64,000 nucleotides of DNA from an uncultured bacterium (GCA_938024995.1 CALJDU010000011.1:1-64000); one strand, 5' to 3'; counted from the stretch's first letter, positions 16,600-26,567 are shown. Numbers and translations are program-made. Notes: generated from the sequence alone by a model not told the origin.

Positions 16600-18528
16600 A
16601 TGTCGATCGAGAGCGTTTCCCGTGAGTCCCGCGTTTTCCCGCCCCCGGCTTCGTTCTCGGAGCGTGCGCATCTGAAGACACGTGAAGAGTACGAGGCGAT
16701 GTACCAGCGGAGCATCGAGGACCGGGACGGGTTCTGGCGCGAGCAGGCGGAAGCGTTCCATTGGTTCGAGGCGCCCGAGACCATCTGCGAGTGGACCCCT
16801 CCGCATGCCAAGTGGTTCGTCGGCGGCAAGACGAACCTCGCCTACAACTGCCTCGATCGTCACCTCGGCACCCGCGGGAACAAGGCCGCGATCATTTGGG
16901 AGGGCGAGGATGGCGAGGTCATCACGCTCACCTACCGCCAGCTGCACCGCGACGTGTGCAGAGCCGCCAACGCGATGGAGAAGCTCGGGGTCGGAGCGGG
17001 AGACCGCGTCGGCATCTACATGGGGATGGTCCCGGAGGCCGCGGTCATCATGCTCGCCTGTGCGCGCATCGGCGCGATCCATACGGTCATCTTTGGTGGC
17101 TTCGCGGCAGACGCGATTCGGGATCGCTTGAACGACGCCGAGGCCAAGCTGGTCGTGACCCAAGACGGCGCGTGGCGGCGCGGCAAAGTGATCCCGCTGA
17201 AGGCCCAGGTCGACAAAGCGATCACCGACTGCCCGACCGTGAAGCACACGCTCGTCGTGAAGCGAGCGCAAAACGAGATCGATATGGAGCCCGGCCGCGA
17301 CAAGTGGTGGCACGACATGATGGCGGTCGTCAGCGGCAAGCACGAAGCGCCCGCGCTCGATAGCGAGCACCCGCTCTTCATCCTGTACACGTCGGGCACG
17401 ACGGGGAAGCCGAAAGGCGTCTTGCACACGACCGGCGGCTACATGGTCGGGACGACGCTGACGTCAAAGTACGTCTTCGATCTCAGGGACGAAGACGTCT
17501 ACTGGTGCACCGCCGACGTCGGTTGGATCACGGGGCACAGCTACATCGTCTATGGGCCGCTTTCGAATGGCGCGACCGCTTTGATGTACGAAGGCGCGCC
17601 CAACCATCCGGACGAGGGGCGCTTCTGGGAGATGATCGAGCGTCACGGCGTCACGATCTTCTACACCGCGCCCACCGCGATCCGCGCCTTCATCAAGTGG
17701 GGCGAGCGCTGGCCGATGGAGCACGATCTGACGTCGCTCCGCTTGCTCGGAACGGTCGGCGAGCCGATCAATCCCGAAGCCTGGATCTGGTACCGCAACG
17801 TCATCGGTCGCGGAGAGTGCCCGATCGTCGACACGTGGTGGCAGACGGAGACCGGCGGCATGATGCTCACCCCGATCCCAGGCGTGACGCCGACCAAGCC
17901 CGGGTCCTGCACGCTCCCGTTCTTTGGCGTGTCGCCGAAGATCCTCCGCGAGGACGGGACGGAAGCCGAGGCGAACGAGGGCGGGCTGCTCGTGATCGAT
18001 CAACCGTGGCCGTCGATGTTGCGCACGGTCTGGGGCGACGACGAGCGTTTCCGGCAGCAGTACTTCTCGAAGTTCGAGGGCAAGTACTTCACGGGCGATG
18101 GAGCCCGCCGCGACGAGGACGGTTACTTCTGGGTCATGGGCCGCGTCGACGATGTGGTGAACGTCTCGGGCCACCGCTTGGGAACCGCGGAAGTGGAGAG
18201 CGCGTTGGTCGGTCACAAAGCGGTCGCGGAGGCGGCGGTGGTGGGTCGCCCCGATGAGCTCACGGGCCAGTCCTTGGTCGCGTTCGTGACGCTGAAGGGC
18301 GGCTTCTCGGGAGGCGACGCGCTCAAAGCGGAGCTGATCGACCAGGTCGGCCAGGAGATCGGCAAGTTCGCGCGCCCTTCGGATGTGCGCTTCGCGGACG
18401 GTCTCCCCAAGACGCGGTCCGGGAAGATCATGCGGCGACTGCTGAAGCAGCTCGCGGCGGGCGTCACCGATCTCGGCGACACCACCACGCTGGAGGACGC
18501 GAGCGTTCTCGACAAGCTGCGCCAATAG
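16600..18528 (+). CDS. acs: Acetyl-CoA synthetase
   Basis: The 642-residue protein matches the usual length (about 650) and motif order: [30 protein letters not shown] (AMP-binding P-loop), [50 protein letters not shown], and the C-terminal [13 protein letters not shown] whose Lys is the acetylation-regulated catalytic residue. It activates acetate to acetyl-CoA with ATP. GAAGGAG at 16588-16594 places the ATG at 16600 (5-base spacing) ahead of the ATG three bases earlier. It is divergent from dus. Confidence 0.96.
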   Translation: MSIESVSRESRVFPPPASFSERAHLKTREEYEAMYQRSIEDRDGFWREQAEAFHWFEAPETICEWTPPHAKWFVGGKTNLAYNCLDRHLGTRGNKAAIIWEGEDGEVITLTYRQLHRDVCRAANAMEKLGVGAGDRVGIYMGMVPEAAVIMLACARIGAIHTVIFGGFAADAIRDRLNDAEAKLVVTQDGAWRRGKVIPLKAQVDKAITDCPTVKHTLVVKRAQNEIDMEPGRDKWWHDMMAVVSGKHEAPALDSEHPLFILYTSGTTGKPKGVLHTTGGYMVGTTLTSKYVFDLRDEDVYWCTADVGWITGHSYIVYGPLSNGATALMYEGAPNHPDEGRFWEMIERHGVTIFYTAPTAIRAFIKWGERWPMEHDLTSLRLLGTVGEPINPEAWIWYRNVIGRGECPIVDTWWQTETGGMMLTPIPGVTPTKPGSCTLPFFGVSPKILREDGTEAEANEGGLLVIDQPWPSMLRTVWGDDERFRQQYFSKFEGKYFTGDGARRDEDGYFWVMGRVDDVVNVSGHRLGTAEVESALVGHKAVAEAAVVGRPDELTGQSLVAFVTLKGGFSGGDALKAELIDQVGQEIGKFARPSDVRFADGLPKTRSGKIMRRLLKQLAAGVTDLGDTTTLEDASVLDKLRQ

Positions 18529-18590
18529 GAGGCGCTTCGCCGTGCCGGTCGCTCGGAGTTGGACAACGCGGCGTGGTTTCCGCACCCTGT

Positions 18591-18977
18591 ATGTCGATGA
18601 CCCGCTCACTTTCGATCCTCTTTTTGGCCTTGTCCGTTCTCGGGGCGCTCTTCGTGATCGCTTGCGGAGGCGATGACGATGTCGGCACCGCGAACCTTTA
18701 CGAGTCGTGTGACACGCGCTCTTGTGACTCCCTCGCGGACGCTTGCTACACGGTCGCGTTCGAGGACGACCGTGACGGCACGATGTGTTCCCGAGAGTGC
18801 GATACGAGCGCCGACTGCAGCGGAGACGCCGCCTGCTTCGCGCTCTATGGTGACCCGTCGGACAAGCAGGTGTGCTTTGAGCGATGCTTGGAGGACCGCG
18901 ACTGCGCGTCAGGGTTCTTCTGTGCTGACGCTGAGCGAGATGGCGTCGTCGTCGATTCGATCTGCCTCCCGAACTGA
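18591..18977 (+). CDS. Small Cys-rich lipoprotein 1 of a tandem pair
   Basis: The 128-residue protein has a lipoprotein signal (ILFLALSVLGALFVIAC) then GGDDD and about twelve cysteines arranged as disulfide-prone repeats (SCDTRSCDSLADACY, ECDTSADCSGDAACF, RCLEDRDCASGFFC). The CxxDxDCxxGxxC pattern is typical of myxobacterial surface lipoproteins. Asp after the lipid Cys region may keep it at the inner membrane, if the E. coli rule applies. It is followed after nine bases by a paralogue. Function unknown. Confidence 0.8.
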   Translation: MSMTRSLSILFLALSVLGALFVIACGGDDDVGTANLYESCDTRSCDSLADACYTVAFEDDRDGTMCSRECDTSADCSGDAACFALYGDPSDKQVCFERCLEDRDCASGFFCADAERDGVVVDSICLPN

Positions 18978-18986
18978 TCCAAGAAC

Positions 18987-19334
18987 ATGAACTTGACCAA
19001 GAAACTCCTCCTCGCCTCGTTCGTGATCGGCCTGCTCGGATGCGGAGACGACGCCATGATCTACGAGGCGTGCGTCACCAACAACGACTGCGCGGACTCG
19101 TCCTGCTTTAGCGTCGCGTTTACCTCGACCACCGGCGAAGTCTCCGATGGAGCGTTCTGCTCAATTCAGTGCGAGCCTGGCATCGAGTGTCCGAGCGGAC
19201 GCTGCATCTCGCTGGGTGACGAAGCCGTCCCGGGCACCGTGGCCATCTGCTTCCTTGAGTGCACCAGCGACGACGATTGCGACAGCGGCCTGCGCTGCTC
19301 CACGGTCGACGGCGTCGATGTCTGCACCCCCTGA
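18987..19334 (+). CDS. Small Cys-rich lipoprotein 2 of a tandem pair
   Basis: The 115-residue protein has the same plan as its upstream neighbour: signal peptide with lipobox LLGC, then GDDAMIYEACVTNNDCADSS and further Cys pairs (QCEPGIECPSGRC, CTSDDDCDSGLRC). Both have an Y-E-A/S-C then ND/D-C start to the mature part, showing tandem duplication. Convergent with the next gene. Function unknown. Confidence 0.8.
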   Translation: MNLTKKLLLASFVIGLLGCGDDAMIYEACVTNNDCADSSCFSVAFTSTTGEVSDGAFCSIQCEPGIECPSGRCISLGDEAVPGTVAICFLECTSDDDCDSGLRCSTVDGVDVCTP

Positions 19335-19342
19335 GCGTTGAG

Positions 19343-19825
19343 TCAGCGGTGCGTCGCCGCGTCGACTGAACCGATCGCGGGCGCCTCTTCGTGCTCCGGT
19401 GCGGCCACCGCGCCCATCATCATGACGGGCTCAGGGCGAAGCTTCTCGACGAGGAAGGTCTTGATCTCGTGGTGGTAAGCCGCCCCGATTCCGAGCGTGA
19501 GGATCCCGACGATCGCCGTGACCGCGACCGCCATCGCGGAGACGGTCATGCGGCGGGCCACGCGTTGCTGCTTCGCGAACCGTGGCGGCGCGCAGTCGGT
19601 CGTCTGTATGGTGCCGTCCCGACGCGCGACGTAGCGGACGCAGAGCTCGCCTTCGTGCTCAAGCAAGACCGCCTCTGCTTCCGCGGTGGTCATGGCGCTC
19701 AGGTTGTAGACGTTGTTCTGGCAGTCGCCGCAGAAGCGAACGCGGCCCTCGTCATCGAGGGACGCCATCTTCTGGAAGTCGAGCGCGCAAGGGTCAGCGA
19801 TCTGGAGAACGGGGAGCGTGTGCAT
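19343..19825 (-). CDS. Membrane protein with CxxC N-terminal domain, copy 1
   Basis: The 160-residue protein has an N-terminal soluble domain with Cys in ADPCALDFQKM, then RFCGDCQNNVYNLSAM, and a further Cys pair in ELCVRYVARRDGTIQTTDCA, followed by a single TM helix (about residues 90-115) and an acidic tail. This pattern recurs in Bacteroidota and Myxococcota hypothetical proteins, in which FCxxC-K/N-x-V-Y/x-L/F-S/T is the conserved core; metal binding is plausible but untested. It is paralogous to the next minus-strand gene (same motifs, same topology). Confidence 0.8.
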   Translation of the reverse strand: MHTLPVLQIADPCALDFQKMASLDDEGRVRFCGDCQNNVYNLSAMTTAEAEAVLLEHEGELCVRYVARRDGTIQTTDCAPPRFAKQQRVARRMTVSAMAVAVTAIVGILTLGIGAAYHHEIKTFLVEKLRPEPVMMMGAVAAPEHEEAPAIGSVDAATHR

Positions 19826-19867
19826 CGCTTCCTCTGACTCCGAGAGGGCCCGCGCCCTTGGGTACGG

Positions 19868-20368
19868 CTACTCGTTCGTGACGTTCGGGTCGTTCGTGAC
19901 GTTCGGGGCGACCTGCGGTGGGTGACTGACATCGCCCATCTCCTCGAGCGCCATCTCGCCCATCATGATCGGCTCCGGGGTGAGCTTCTTCACGAGGAAG
20001 GACTTAATCTCGTGGTGGTAGGTCGCGCTCACCCCGAGCGTGAGGATCGCCGCCGTCGCGGTCGCCGCCAGCGCGATCGCGGAAACAGTGACCCGCCTCG
20101 CGGCGCGACGGCCGGTCTCGAAACGTGAGGGGGCGCAATCGGTGGTCTGGATCGTACCGTCACGACGCGCGACATAGCGGACACACAGCTTCCCTTCGTG
20201 ACTCAGGAGGAGCGTCTCAGCCTCCGAGGTGCTCATGGCGCTGAGGTTGTAGACCTTGTTGTCGCAATCACCACAGAAGCGCACCCGTCCTTCGTCATCG
20301 AGGGACGTCATCTTCTGGAAGTCGAGGGCGCAAGGATCGGCAATCTGGAGGACGGGGAGCTTGTGCAT
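19868..20368 (-). CDS. Membrane protein with CxxC N-terminal domain, copy 2
   Basis: The 166-residue paralogue of the gene at 19343 keeps every cysteine (ADPCALDFQKM, RFCGDCDNKVYNLSAM, KLCVRYVARRDGTIQTTDCA) and the single TM segment, and differs mainly in the C-terminal tail, which ends in a duplicated PNVTND/PNVTNE. The start is taken at MHKLPVLQIADP because this aligns exactly with the start of copy 1; longer upstream codons overlap the promoter region of the divergent lipoprotein gene. Confidence 0.8.
   Translation of the reverse strand: MHKLPVLQIADPCALDFQKMTSLDDEGRVRFCGDCDNKVYNLSAMSTSEAETLLLSHEGKLCVRYVARRDGTIQTTDCAPSRFETGRRAARRVTVSAIALAATATAAILTLGVSATYHHEIKSFLVKKLTPEPIMMGEMALEEMGDVSHPPQVAPNVTNDPNVTNE
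19873..19908. repeat. 18-bp tandem duplication at the gene's 3' end
   Basis: An 18-base unit beginning CGTTCGTGACG is present twice in a row, with one mismatch at the last base, and encodes the duplicated PNVTND/PNVTNE tail of copy 2. Recent slippage is likely; copy 1 lacks it. Confidence 0.75.
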
Positions 20369-20519
20369 GGCAGGTGTGACCCACGATCCCGCGATGTTCT
20401 TGGCAGCGCCCGACGATCTTGACGTGCAGCGGTGTTTGTCGGCAAAGACGCGTGTCATCGAGGTCCGCCCAGGAGCAGGTTTACCTCTGATCGGGTACAC
20501 TCGAACCCTCCGAGGTCTT

Positions 20520-22598
20520 ATGCGCAACATCGTCTTTCCTTCATTTTGTTTCCTCTTACTCTCGATCGCCGCCTGCGATTGCGGCGGAGAGCCACCCACT
20601 CGCAGCTGCATCACCGACGCGGAGTGTCCCGCTGCGCAGGAGTGCGTCGACAACGTGTGCACCACTTCCGGGGAACCGGACTGCACGGTTGCCGAGGACT
20701 GCGGCGACGGCTTCGCGTGCGTCGACGGCGCGTGCATGGAGACCGGCGCGATGTGCGACGACCCCGACCGTGATGGATACGGACCGGGTTGTTCGGCAGG
20801 CGAGGACGACTGCGACCAAACCGACGCGACCCAGACCGGCCGCGAGGTTTGCGATGGCCAAGACAACGACTGTGACGGCGTCGCGGACAACGGCGTGCTG
20901 AGCGAGTGCGGGGACTGCCGTCCTGGATGCATGGAGGACGGCGTCGGGAGCGGCGGTGACCCCTTCGATCCAGACACCATGGAAGCGGACGGCGTGGGCG
21001 TGGACGACGATGGCGCCTTGGTGCTCGACTCACGTCGCATCAACACCTCGTTCATCTGGGTCGCCAACACCTCCGAGGGATCTGTCTCGAAGATCAACAC
21101 CGAGGCACCGTTCCAAGAGGTGGGTCGCTACCGAACGGGCCCGCTCGCGGGTGGCGCGAACGACCCCTCGCGGACGAGCGTGAACTCGCTCGGTGACGCG
21201 TACGTCGCGAACCGACGCGGGAGCAGCCTGACGCGCGTCTCGACGCTCGGGGATGAATGCCCGGACCAGAACGGCGACGGCACGGTGCAGACCTCTCGCG
21301 ACCTCAACGGGAACGGCGTCATCGATCGCGACCCCGCGCTCGGCGAGTTCCTCGCCTGGGGCGAAGACGAGTGCGTGCTGTGGCACCACCCGTTGGCGGC
21401 AGACATGCCCGGCGAAGGTTTGATCCGCGCGGTCGCCGCGCAAGATGTCGAGGGGCCGGACGGCGAGCTCATCGAGTACGTCTGGGTCGGCGGCTTCTCG
21501 ACCCGCAAGATCGCGAAGATCGACGGCGTGACCGGCGAGACGATCTTTGTCACCGACGCGCCCGCGCCGACCTACGGCTTTGCGCTCGACGGCAACGGAC
21601 AGCTCTGGGTGGCTGGACGCGGGACGCACCTCGGCCGCCTGGACACGAACCGGTGCGTCGACGCGGCGAGCTGCGCGGAAGCGGTTTGTACCGAGGCGAG
21701 CCTCGACGGCACCGCGTGTGATGGAGCGGTCAAGGCGGCGATCCCGTCACCGTTCCGTCCGTACGGCATCACGGTCGACTTCAACCAGCGGGTCTGGCTC
21801 GGAGGCGACGTTGCGCACCCGACGATGACGTACTCCCCGCGCTTCGCGCGTTACAACCCCGCCGCGCCCGGCGGCGAACGCTGGGTCTCGGTGAACGTCT
21901 CTCCGAACGGTCACGTCGTGAACGGGATCGCGGCGGACGCCGATGGCAACGTTTGGGGCGCCGCGTGGTCCACCGCGGGCATCATCCGCATCGACGCCGA
22001 CAACCCGACCAGCTGGGTCACGGTTCCAGGAACGGTAGGGGTTCGGAACAAGGGCATCGCGATCGACTCGGCGGGCAAGGTTTGGTCGATCACGAACGGC
22101 GACAACCAAGCGGTCGTGGTGACGCCGGGCCCCACGCTGATGGAGAACACGGTGCAGACCGGAGTCGCGGTCGGGAGCCTGGTCGGCAACTACACCTACT
22201 CCGACATGACTGGCTTGCAGCTTCGGTTGGCGACGAATCCGCGCGGTTACTACCGACACCTCTTCGAGGGGTGTGACGCCGAGGGCATCAACACCAACTG
22301 GGGCGCGCTCGACTTCGGCGCGGACACGCCCGCGGGGACCGACGTGCAGTTCCGCGTGAAGACCGCGGCGACCGTTGAAGGCTTGGACGACGCCGACTGG
22401 ATCGTGATCGGCAACGCGCCGCCGGATACCTCTCCGCTCTCGATCGGTGATCGCCTTCGTGAAGCCGGTGTGGATGGCGCGCGTTACCTCCTGCTTGAGA
22501 TCGGGCTGCGGGCAGAGCGGTCGAGCACGAGTGAGGTCATCACCCCCCGCGTACGCTCGGTGTCGGTCGAGCACACTTGCCCAGAATTCCTCGGCTAA
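20520..22598 (+). CDS. Lipoprotein with MopE-type metal-binding motif and beta-propeller domain
   Basis: The 692-residue protein has a lipoprotein signal (FPSFCFLLLSIAAC), a Cys-rich segment (residues ~30-75), and the MopE-type motif DPDRDGYGPGC...EVCDGQDNDCDGV (about residues 80-125). From about residue 150 to 590 are NHL/Vgb-like beta-propeller blades (WVANTSEGSVSKI, VWVGGFSTRKIAKIDGVTGE, LWVAGRGTHLGRLDTNRC, VWGAAWSTAGIIRIDAD, VWSITNGDNQAVVVTPG), then a C-terminal beta-sandwich. It should sit on the outer cell surface or periplasm and bind protein or metal. The ATG at 20520 begins the signal peptide; upstream codons overlap the divergent gene. Confidence 0.85.
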   Translation: MRNIVFPSFCFLLLSIAACDCGGEPPTRSCITDAECPAAQECVDNVCTTSGEPDCTVAEDCGDGFACVDGACMETGAMCDDPDRDGYGPGCSAGEDDCDQTDATQTGREVCDGQDNDCDGVADNGVLSECGDCRPGCMEDGVGSGGDPFDPDTMEADGVGVDDDGALVLDSRRINTSFIWVANTSEGSVSKINTEAPFQEVGRYRTGPLAGGANDPSRTSVNSLGDAYVANRRGSSLTRVSTLGDECPDQNGDGTVQTSRDLNGNGVIDRDPALGEFLAWGEDECVLWHHPLAADMPGEGLIRAVAAQDVEGPDGELIEYVWVGGFSTRKIAKIDGVTGETIFVTDAPAPTYGFALDGNGQLWVAGRGTHLGRLDTNRCVDAASCAEAVCTEASLDGTACDGAVKAAIPSPFRPYGITVDFNQRVWLGGDVAHPTMTYSPRFARYNPAAPGGERWVSVNVSPNGHVVNGIAADADGNVWGAAWSTAGIIRIDADNPTSWVTVPGTVGVRNKGIAIDSAGKVWSITNGDNQAVVVTPGPTLMENTVQTGVAVGSLVGNYTYSDMTGLQLRLATNPRGYYRHLFEGCDAEGINTNWGALDFGADTPAGTDVQFRVKTAATVEGLDDADWIVIGNAPPDTSPLSIGDRLREAGVDGARYLLLEIGLRAERSSTSEVITPRVRSVSVEHTCPEFLG

Positions 22599-22713
22599 CC
22601 CGTCGCGTCAGGACCTCCATGTTGAGGGAGGTCACGTGAGCGCGATTGCGATTTTTACGTGTTCATGGGTTCATCCGCCTGCGCTCCCAGCGCAGATGTA
22701 CAGAGGAACCCCA

Positions 22714-24024
22714 ATGAAAAAATATCTTGTTTGTGTGATCCCGTTCGTTATCGCCTGTGGCGGTGGTGCGAGCGAGCAGGATGTGGAGGCGAACACGGCC
22801 TCCATCGCTGACCTTCAGACCCAGATCGCGGCGCTTCGCGATCGCGTGACCACCCTCGAGGGGATGATGGCCCCCGACATCGCGCCGATCCAAGCCCAGA
22901 TCACCGCAAACGCGGCGAGCATCACGAGCAACAGCGACGCCATTGGGGTGAACACCGCCAACATCAGCGGTCTCGAGGGAATCACCGCGAGCAACACCGC
23001 GGACATCGCGAGCAACACGACGAACGTCGCGACCAACACCACCGCGCTCATGGCGCTGGAGACGAGCGTTGCAGAGGTTCAGGCGTCGACGATTTCCGAG
23101 GATACGACCTGGATGATCGGTGCTGGGATGGACTACGAAGACCTCGTCGCCGCGGTCGAGGCGGCCAAGGCGGTCCGCGTGATGCCGAACGCGACCCTGA
23201 CGCTTCAGCTCGCGCCAGGGATGCACACCGCTCCTGTCGACGAGATCGTTCTTAACCACCAAGACGGTCTGCACATCGAGCTCATTGGTGACGAGAGCGA
23301 CGCGTCTCTCACGACCGTTCAGTTCACGGGTTCGGGCGGAGACGGAATCGTGATCGCGTCGTCCTTCAGCCGCATCGCTGGCATTACGTTTGATGGCAAC
23401 ACCTCCGCGGTGCAGGTCCTCCGCGTGGACTTCGGCTCGGCCACCCGCTTGGAAGAGGTCACCACTCTTGGCGGCGTGAACGCCGGCTTGTTCGTCGGCG
23501 GAAACGCGGCGGTCTTCTCGAGCACCGTGGAGCTCCGCAACAGCGGTCGCCACGGAGTCCAGATCCTCGACGGCGGCGTCTTCTTCGGACCGGACGTCAT
23601 CGCGAGCGGCAACGCGTCCAGCGGCGCGAGCGTCCGGCAGGGAGCGGTCCTCCACGCGCCGCGCGGTACCTTCGAGATGAACGGCCGCTATGGCGTCGCC
23701 GCGACGCTGAACTCCACCGTCGTGCTCACCAGCGGACAGCTCAACAACAACACCGCGGACGGCGTTCAGGCCCTGGACGGGACCGCGGTCTCCATGGCGG
23801 GCGCGACCACGAACATGAACGGAGAGTCTGGAGCGGCGGCTCTCTTCGACAGCTTCATTTCGGCGACGAACCTGACGTCGACCGGGAACACGGCGTGGGG
23901 TCTCTTCGTCGAGTGGAGCTCGTCGGCGACCGCGACCGGAGCGACTCTCACCGGAAACGCCGGCGAGGTGCCAGGGATCAGCGACAACATGCTGAGCGCC
24001 CGTGGCTCGTACGCGCGTCGCTGA
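22714..24024 (+). CDS. Lipoprotein with trimeric coiled-coil stalk and right-handed beta-helix head
   Basis: The 436-residue protein has a short lipoprotein signal ending IACGGGASEQ, then from about residue 25 to 130 a coiled-coil-like stalk of units such as ANTASIADLQTQIAALRDRV and NTANISGLEGITASNTADIA, in which Asn/Ile/Leu recur at heptad-like spacing as in phage tail-spike necks. From about residue 140 follow repeated Gly-Val-x-Val rungs (GVQILDGGVFFG, GVAATLNSTVVL, GVQALDGTAVSM) typical of parallel beta-helix (PbH1) domains. This is a surface adhesin-like architecture. AGAGGA eight bases upstream supports the ATG at 22714. It ends at a clear rho-independent terminator. Confidence 0.85.
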   Translation: MKKYLVCVIPFVIACGGGASEQDVEANTASIADLQTQIAALRDRVTTLEGMMAPDIAPIQAQITANAASITSNSDAIGVNTANISGLEGITASNTADIASNTTNVATNTTALMALETSVAEVQASTISEDTTWMIGAGMDYEDLVAAVEAAKAVRVMPNATLTLQLAPGMHTAPVDEIVLNHQDGLHIELIGDESDASLTTVQFTGSGGDGIVIASSFSRIAGITFDGNTSAVQVLRVDFGSATRLEEVTTLGGVNAGLFVGGNAAVFSSTVELRNSGRHGVQILDGGVFFGPDVIASGNASSGASVRQGAVLHAPRGTFEMNGRYGVAATLNSTVVLTSGQLNNNTADGVQALDGTAVSMAGATTNMNGESGAAALFDSFISATNLTSTGNTAWGLFVEWSSSATATGATLTGNAGEVPGISDNMLSARGSYARR

Positions 24025-24049
24025 CCTCACGCTCGTCCAAATGAAAGAG

Positions 24050-24086
24050 AGAACGGCTGGCGCGACGCGTCAGCCGTTCTTTTTTG
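24050..24086 (+). terminator. Rho-independent terminator after the beta-helix lipoprotein
   Basis: A perfect 10-bp stem (AGAACGGCTG/CAGCCGTTCT) with an 11-base loop is followed by a run of six T. It overlaps the stop codon of the convergent mechanosensitive channel gene, so it may also act on the minus strand. Confidence 0.85.
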
Positions 24087-26478
24087 TCTGTGGCGGGAGG
24101 TCGCGAACGTGCACATCGGTCTGCGGGAACGGGATCTCGACGCCGGCTTCATTCAGCGCGTCGTAGATCGCGATCCCGAGCGTCGACTGCAGCTCCAGCC
24201 CGGTGAGGTAGGTCCCGGCCCACGCGAGCACCTCGAAGTTGAGCGAGCTGTCGCCGAAGCCGACGAAGAGGACCTGCGGAAGCGGTCTGCCCAGCGCGTT
24301 CTTGTGCTCGGTGACGACCCGCTCGAGCAGCTTGTGCACCGCGCCGAGGTCCGACCCGTACGCGACCCCGATCGGGATGGTGACGCGGCGACGGGAGTTG
24401 GACAGCGTCCAGTTCACGACCGAGCTCGAGATGAGGTTCGCGTTCGGCATGATCACCTCGGCCCCGTCGATCGTCGTCACCGTGCTCGCGCGGATCCCGA
24501 TGTTGGTCACCTCGCCGATCAGATCGCCCGCGGTGATGGTGTCGCCCAGCTTGATCGGCCGCTCAAAGATCAAGATGAGCCCAGAGACGAAGTTGTTCAC
24601 GATGTTCTGCAGGCCGAAGCCGATGCCGACGCCGAGCGCACCAACCAAGATCGAGAGCTGGCTCAGCTCGATCCCGACCGCCGCGAGCGCGAGCAAGAAC
24701 CCGATCGACGAGAGGACGTAGCGGCTAATCATCGAGATCGCGCGCGAGGTCCCGAGGTCCTTGATCGTTCGCGGGAGCACCTCAATCTCGAGCACGAAGG
24801 CGATGAACGCGCTCAGCGCGAACGCGAGCGCGAGGCCCAAGCTGAAGACGAGGACGTCACCGAGGCTCAGCGTCAGCTCGCCGACCGTCCACGTCAGCGA
24901 CAAGAGCCCATTCGTTTCAGACGTCAGCGGGCTCCAGATATCAAATGCGCGGAGCGAGGCGAAGAGCCACCCGATGGAGCCGGTGAACTGCGCGAGCCTC
25001 CGGATCCGGTGCGCGATCGTCGTCCCGTGCGAGCGCACCATGAAGAGGGCAGACTCGCGTCCGCGGATCACCCCGACCTTGGCGATGTCGCTGATCACCT
25101 CGACCAGCGTGAGGATCGTGACACCGAAGTACGCGGTCGCGCAGGCGCCGCGGAGCAGGGCGCTCCCGAGCGGAACGAACCCGATCGTGGTCAAGACGAA
25201 CGAGGTCGCCGCGACCGCCGCCACGAACCACTTCCCGAGTCGGAACGCGGTCGCGCGGTCACGATCCCGAAGCGCGATGAGCGCCGCGCAGCAGACCGTC
25301 ACCGCGACCGTGATCGTGGCGACGCGCGCGAGCGCGGTTCCGTCCGCGATGAGACTGCGCGTCCAGTCGAGCATGAACGCCAGGACCGCGACCGTCGTGA
25401 GCTTGCTCGCTCCGCTCGGCGCGAGCCGGAGCACGAGCGGGCACATCGTGAGGAGCAGGACCTGAAGCAGCGAGCCAGGGATGTCGCGCGCAGCGCTCGC
25501 CAAAAACGAGATCGCGAGCAACAACGACGACGCGACGGGTCGCCAGGTAATGGAGAACTTCGCGGAATCCTCGACGACGTATCGTCGGTTCAGTCCCCAC
25601 CCGATCCCGAGAACCGTGAGGATCAAGAGGATCAAGAGCCGGAGCCTCTGGTCGTTCGCGCTGAAGAAGCGCTGCGCGCTGTGGATGTGTTGGTCCCACA
25701 CGGCGTCCCGCTGGCGAGCGAAGCTCGGCGCGCTTCGTCCGTCCGACACACCCAGCGGCAAGACCGGGTGGGTTCGGTGGAAGAGCTGATCGCGGATCTC
25801 CTCTTCGGCGATATCGATCAACGCGATGACCTCACCGGCGCGGAGCCCGAGCGCGGACATCCGGCGCTGCGCGAGCGCGATATGCGCGGACGCTTGAGAG
25901 GCGTGCTCAAGCTCCGACGCGATCGCGGCGAGGACCTCGTTCGCGCGCTCGGCAGTGGCGGGCGGGATCGGTGTGTCCCGCGGGAAGTCGCGCGTGACGC
26001 GAAAGACTTCGGCCTCATCAAGCAGGCGGCGCTGCTCCGCGGCGAGCGCTGCGGCCCGCGCGTCGAGCAAGACGAGCTGGTCGGTTGTCCGCGCCCGCTG
26101 CTCTCGCCACTGCTCCCGGATGTCCATCAGCTCTCTCCGGGTGCGGGCGCTGAGTCGACTGAGGTCATCTCCTTGCTCGAGGCGGTGCAAGGCCTCGCGA
26201 AGCTCCGGCAGCTTCTCGGTAATCGAGGAGACGTTCATCGTCCGCTCGACCCGTGCGTGGGTCGCGCCGAGCTCGAGGAGCTCCGTCTCGGCTGCGGTGA
26301 CGATCTCTGCGACCGCCAGGGGCTCTACCGTTTGCGCCTCGAGGGAGTCAGGGTCTCGCGCCTCGTCTTGTGCGCGGGCGCTCGCGGTCGCGAATCCGGC
26401 CGCGAGCGCGGCGGAGAGGCAGAGGAGCACCCACCGAGTCGACGCGGAGTTGTCCCCTATGAAGAAGCGCGATGACAT
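24070..26478 (-). CDS. Large MscS-type mechanosensitive channel (MscK-like)
   Basis: The 802-residue protein has a signal peptide, a periplasmic region with two coiled-coil/helical stretches (about residues 50-280), about ten TM segments (residues ~300-660), and the MscS pore: ALGVGIGFGLQNIVNNFVSG around residue 615, then FERPIKLGDTITAGDLIGEV and the beta domain with IMPNANLISSSVVNWTLS. The Gly/Ala-packed pore helix and the following beta domain define MscS; the long N-terminal periplasmic domain makes it MscK/YbdG-like. It should release solutes on membrane tension. Start at MSSRFF (26478), where the signal peptide begins. Confidence 0.9.
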   Translation of the reverse strand: MSSRFFIGDNSASTRWVLLCLSAALAAGFATASARAQDEARDPDSLEAQTVEPLAVAEIVTAAETELLELGATHARVERTMNVSSITEKLPELREALHRLEQGDDLSRLSARTRRELMDIREQWREQRARTTDQLVLLDARAAALAAEQRRLLDEAEVFRVTRDFPRDTPIPPATAERANEVLAAIASELEHASQASAHIALAQRRMSALGLRAGEVIALIDIAEEEIRDQLFHRTHPVLPLGVSDGRSAPSFARQRDAVWDQHIHSAQRFFSANDQRLRLLILLILTVLGIGWGLNRRYVVEDSAKFSITWRPVASSLLLAISFLASAARDIPGSLLQVLLLTMCPLVLRLAPSGASKLTTVAVLAFMLDWTRSLIADGTALARVATITVAVTVCCAALIALRDRDRATAFRLGKWFVAAVAATSFVLTTIGFVPLGSALLRGACATAYFGVTILTLVEVISDIAKVGVIRGRESALFMVRSHGTTIAHRIRRLAQFTGSIGWLFASLRAFDIWSPLTSETNGLLSLTWTVGELTLSLGDVLVFSLGLALAFALSAFIAFVLEIEVLPRTIKDLGTSRAISMISRYVLSSIGFLLALAAVGIELSQLSILVGALGVGIGFGLQNIVNNFVSGLILIFERPIKLGDTITAGDLIGEVTNIGIRASTVTTIDGAEVIMPNANLISSSVVNWTLSNSRRRVTIPIGVAYGSDLGAVHKLLERVVTEHKNALGRPLPQVLFVGFGDSSLNFEVLAWAGTYLTGLELQSTLGIAIYDALNEAGVEIPFPQTDVHVRDLPPQTKKNG

Positions 26479-26567
26479 GAGCGCATGGTCGGCTTCGCAC
26501 GACGGAAACACCAGCGCCGAACATACGAGCGGGTGAACAGTTGGAGGCGGGTGGCCCGGAGCGCATA

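Noticed and set aside
24109..26475. 788-codon plus-strand open frame
   Set aside because: It is the antisense of the MscS-type channel gene; its translation is Arg/Glu/Asp-rich low-complexity without domains, as expected for an antisense frame in GC-rich coding DNA.
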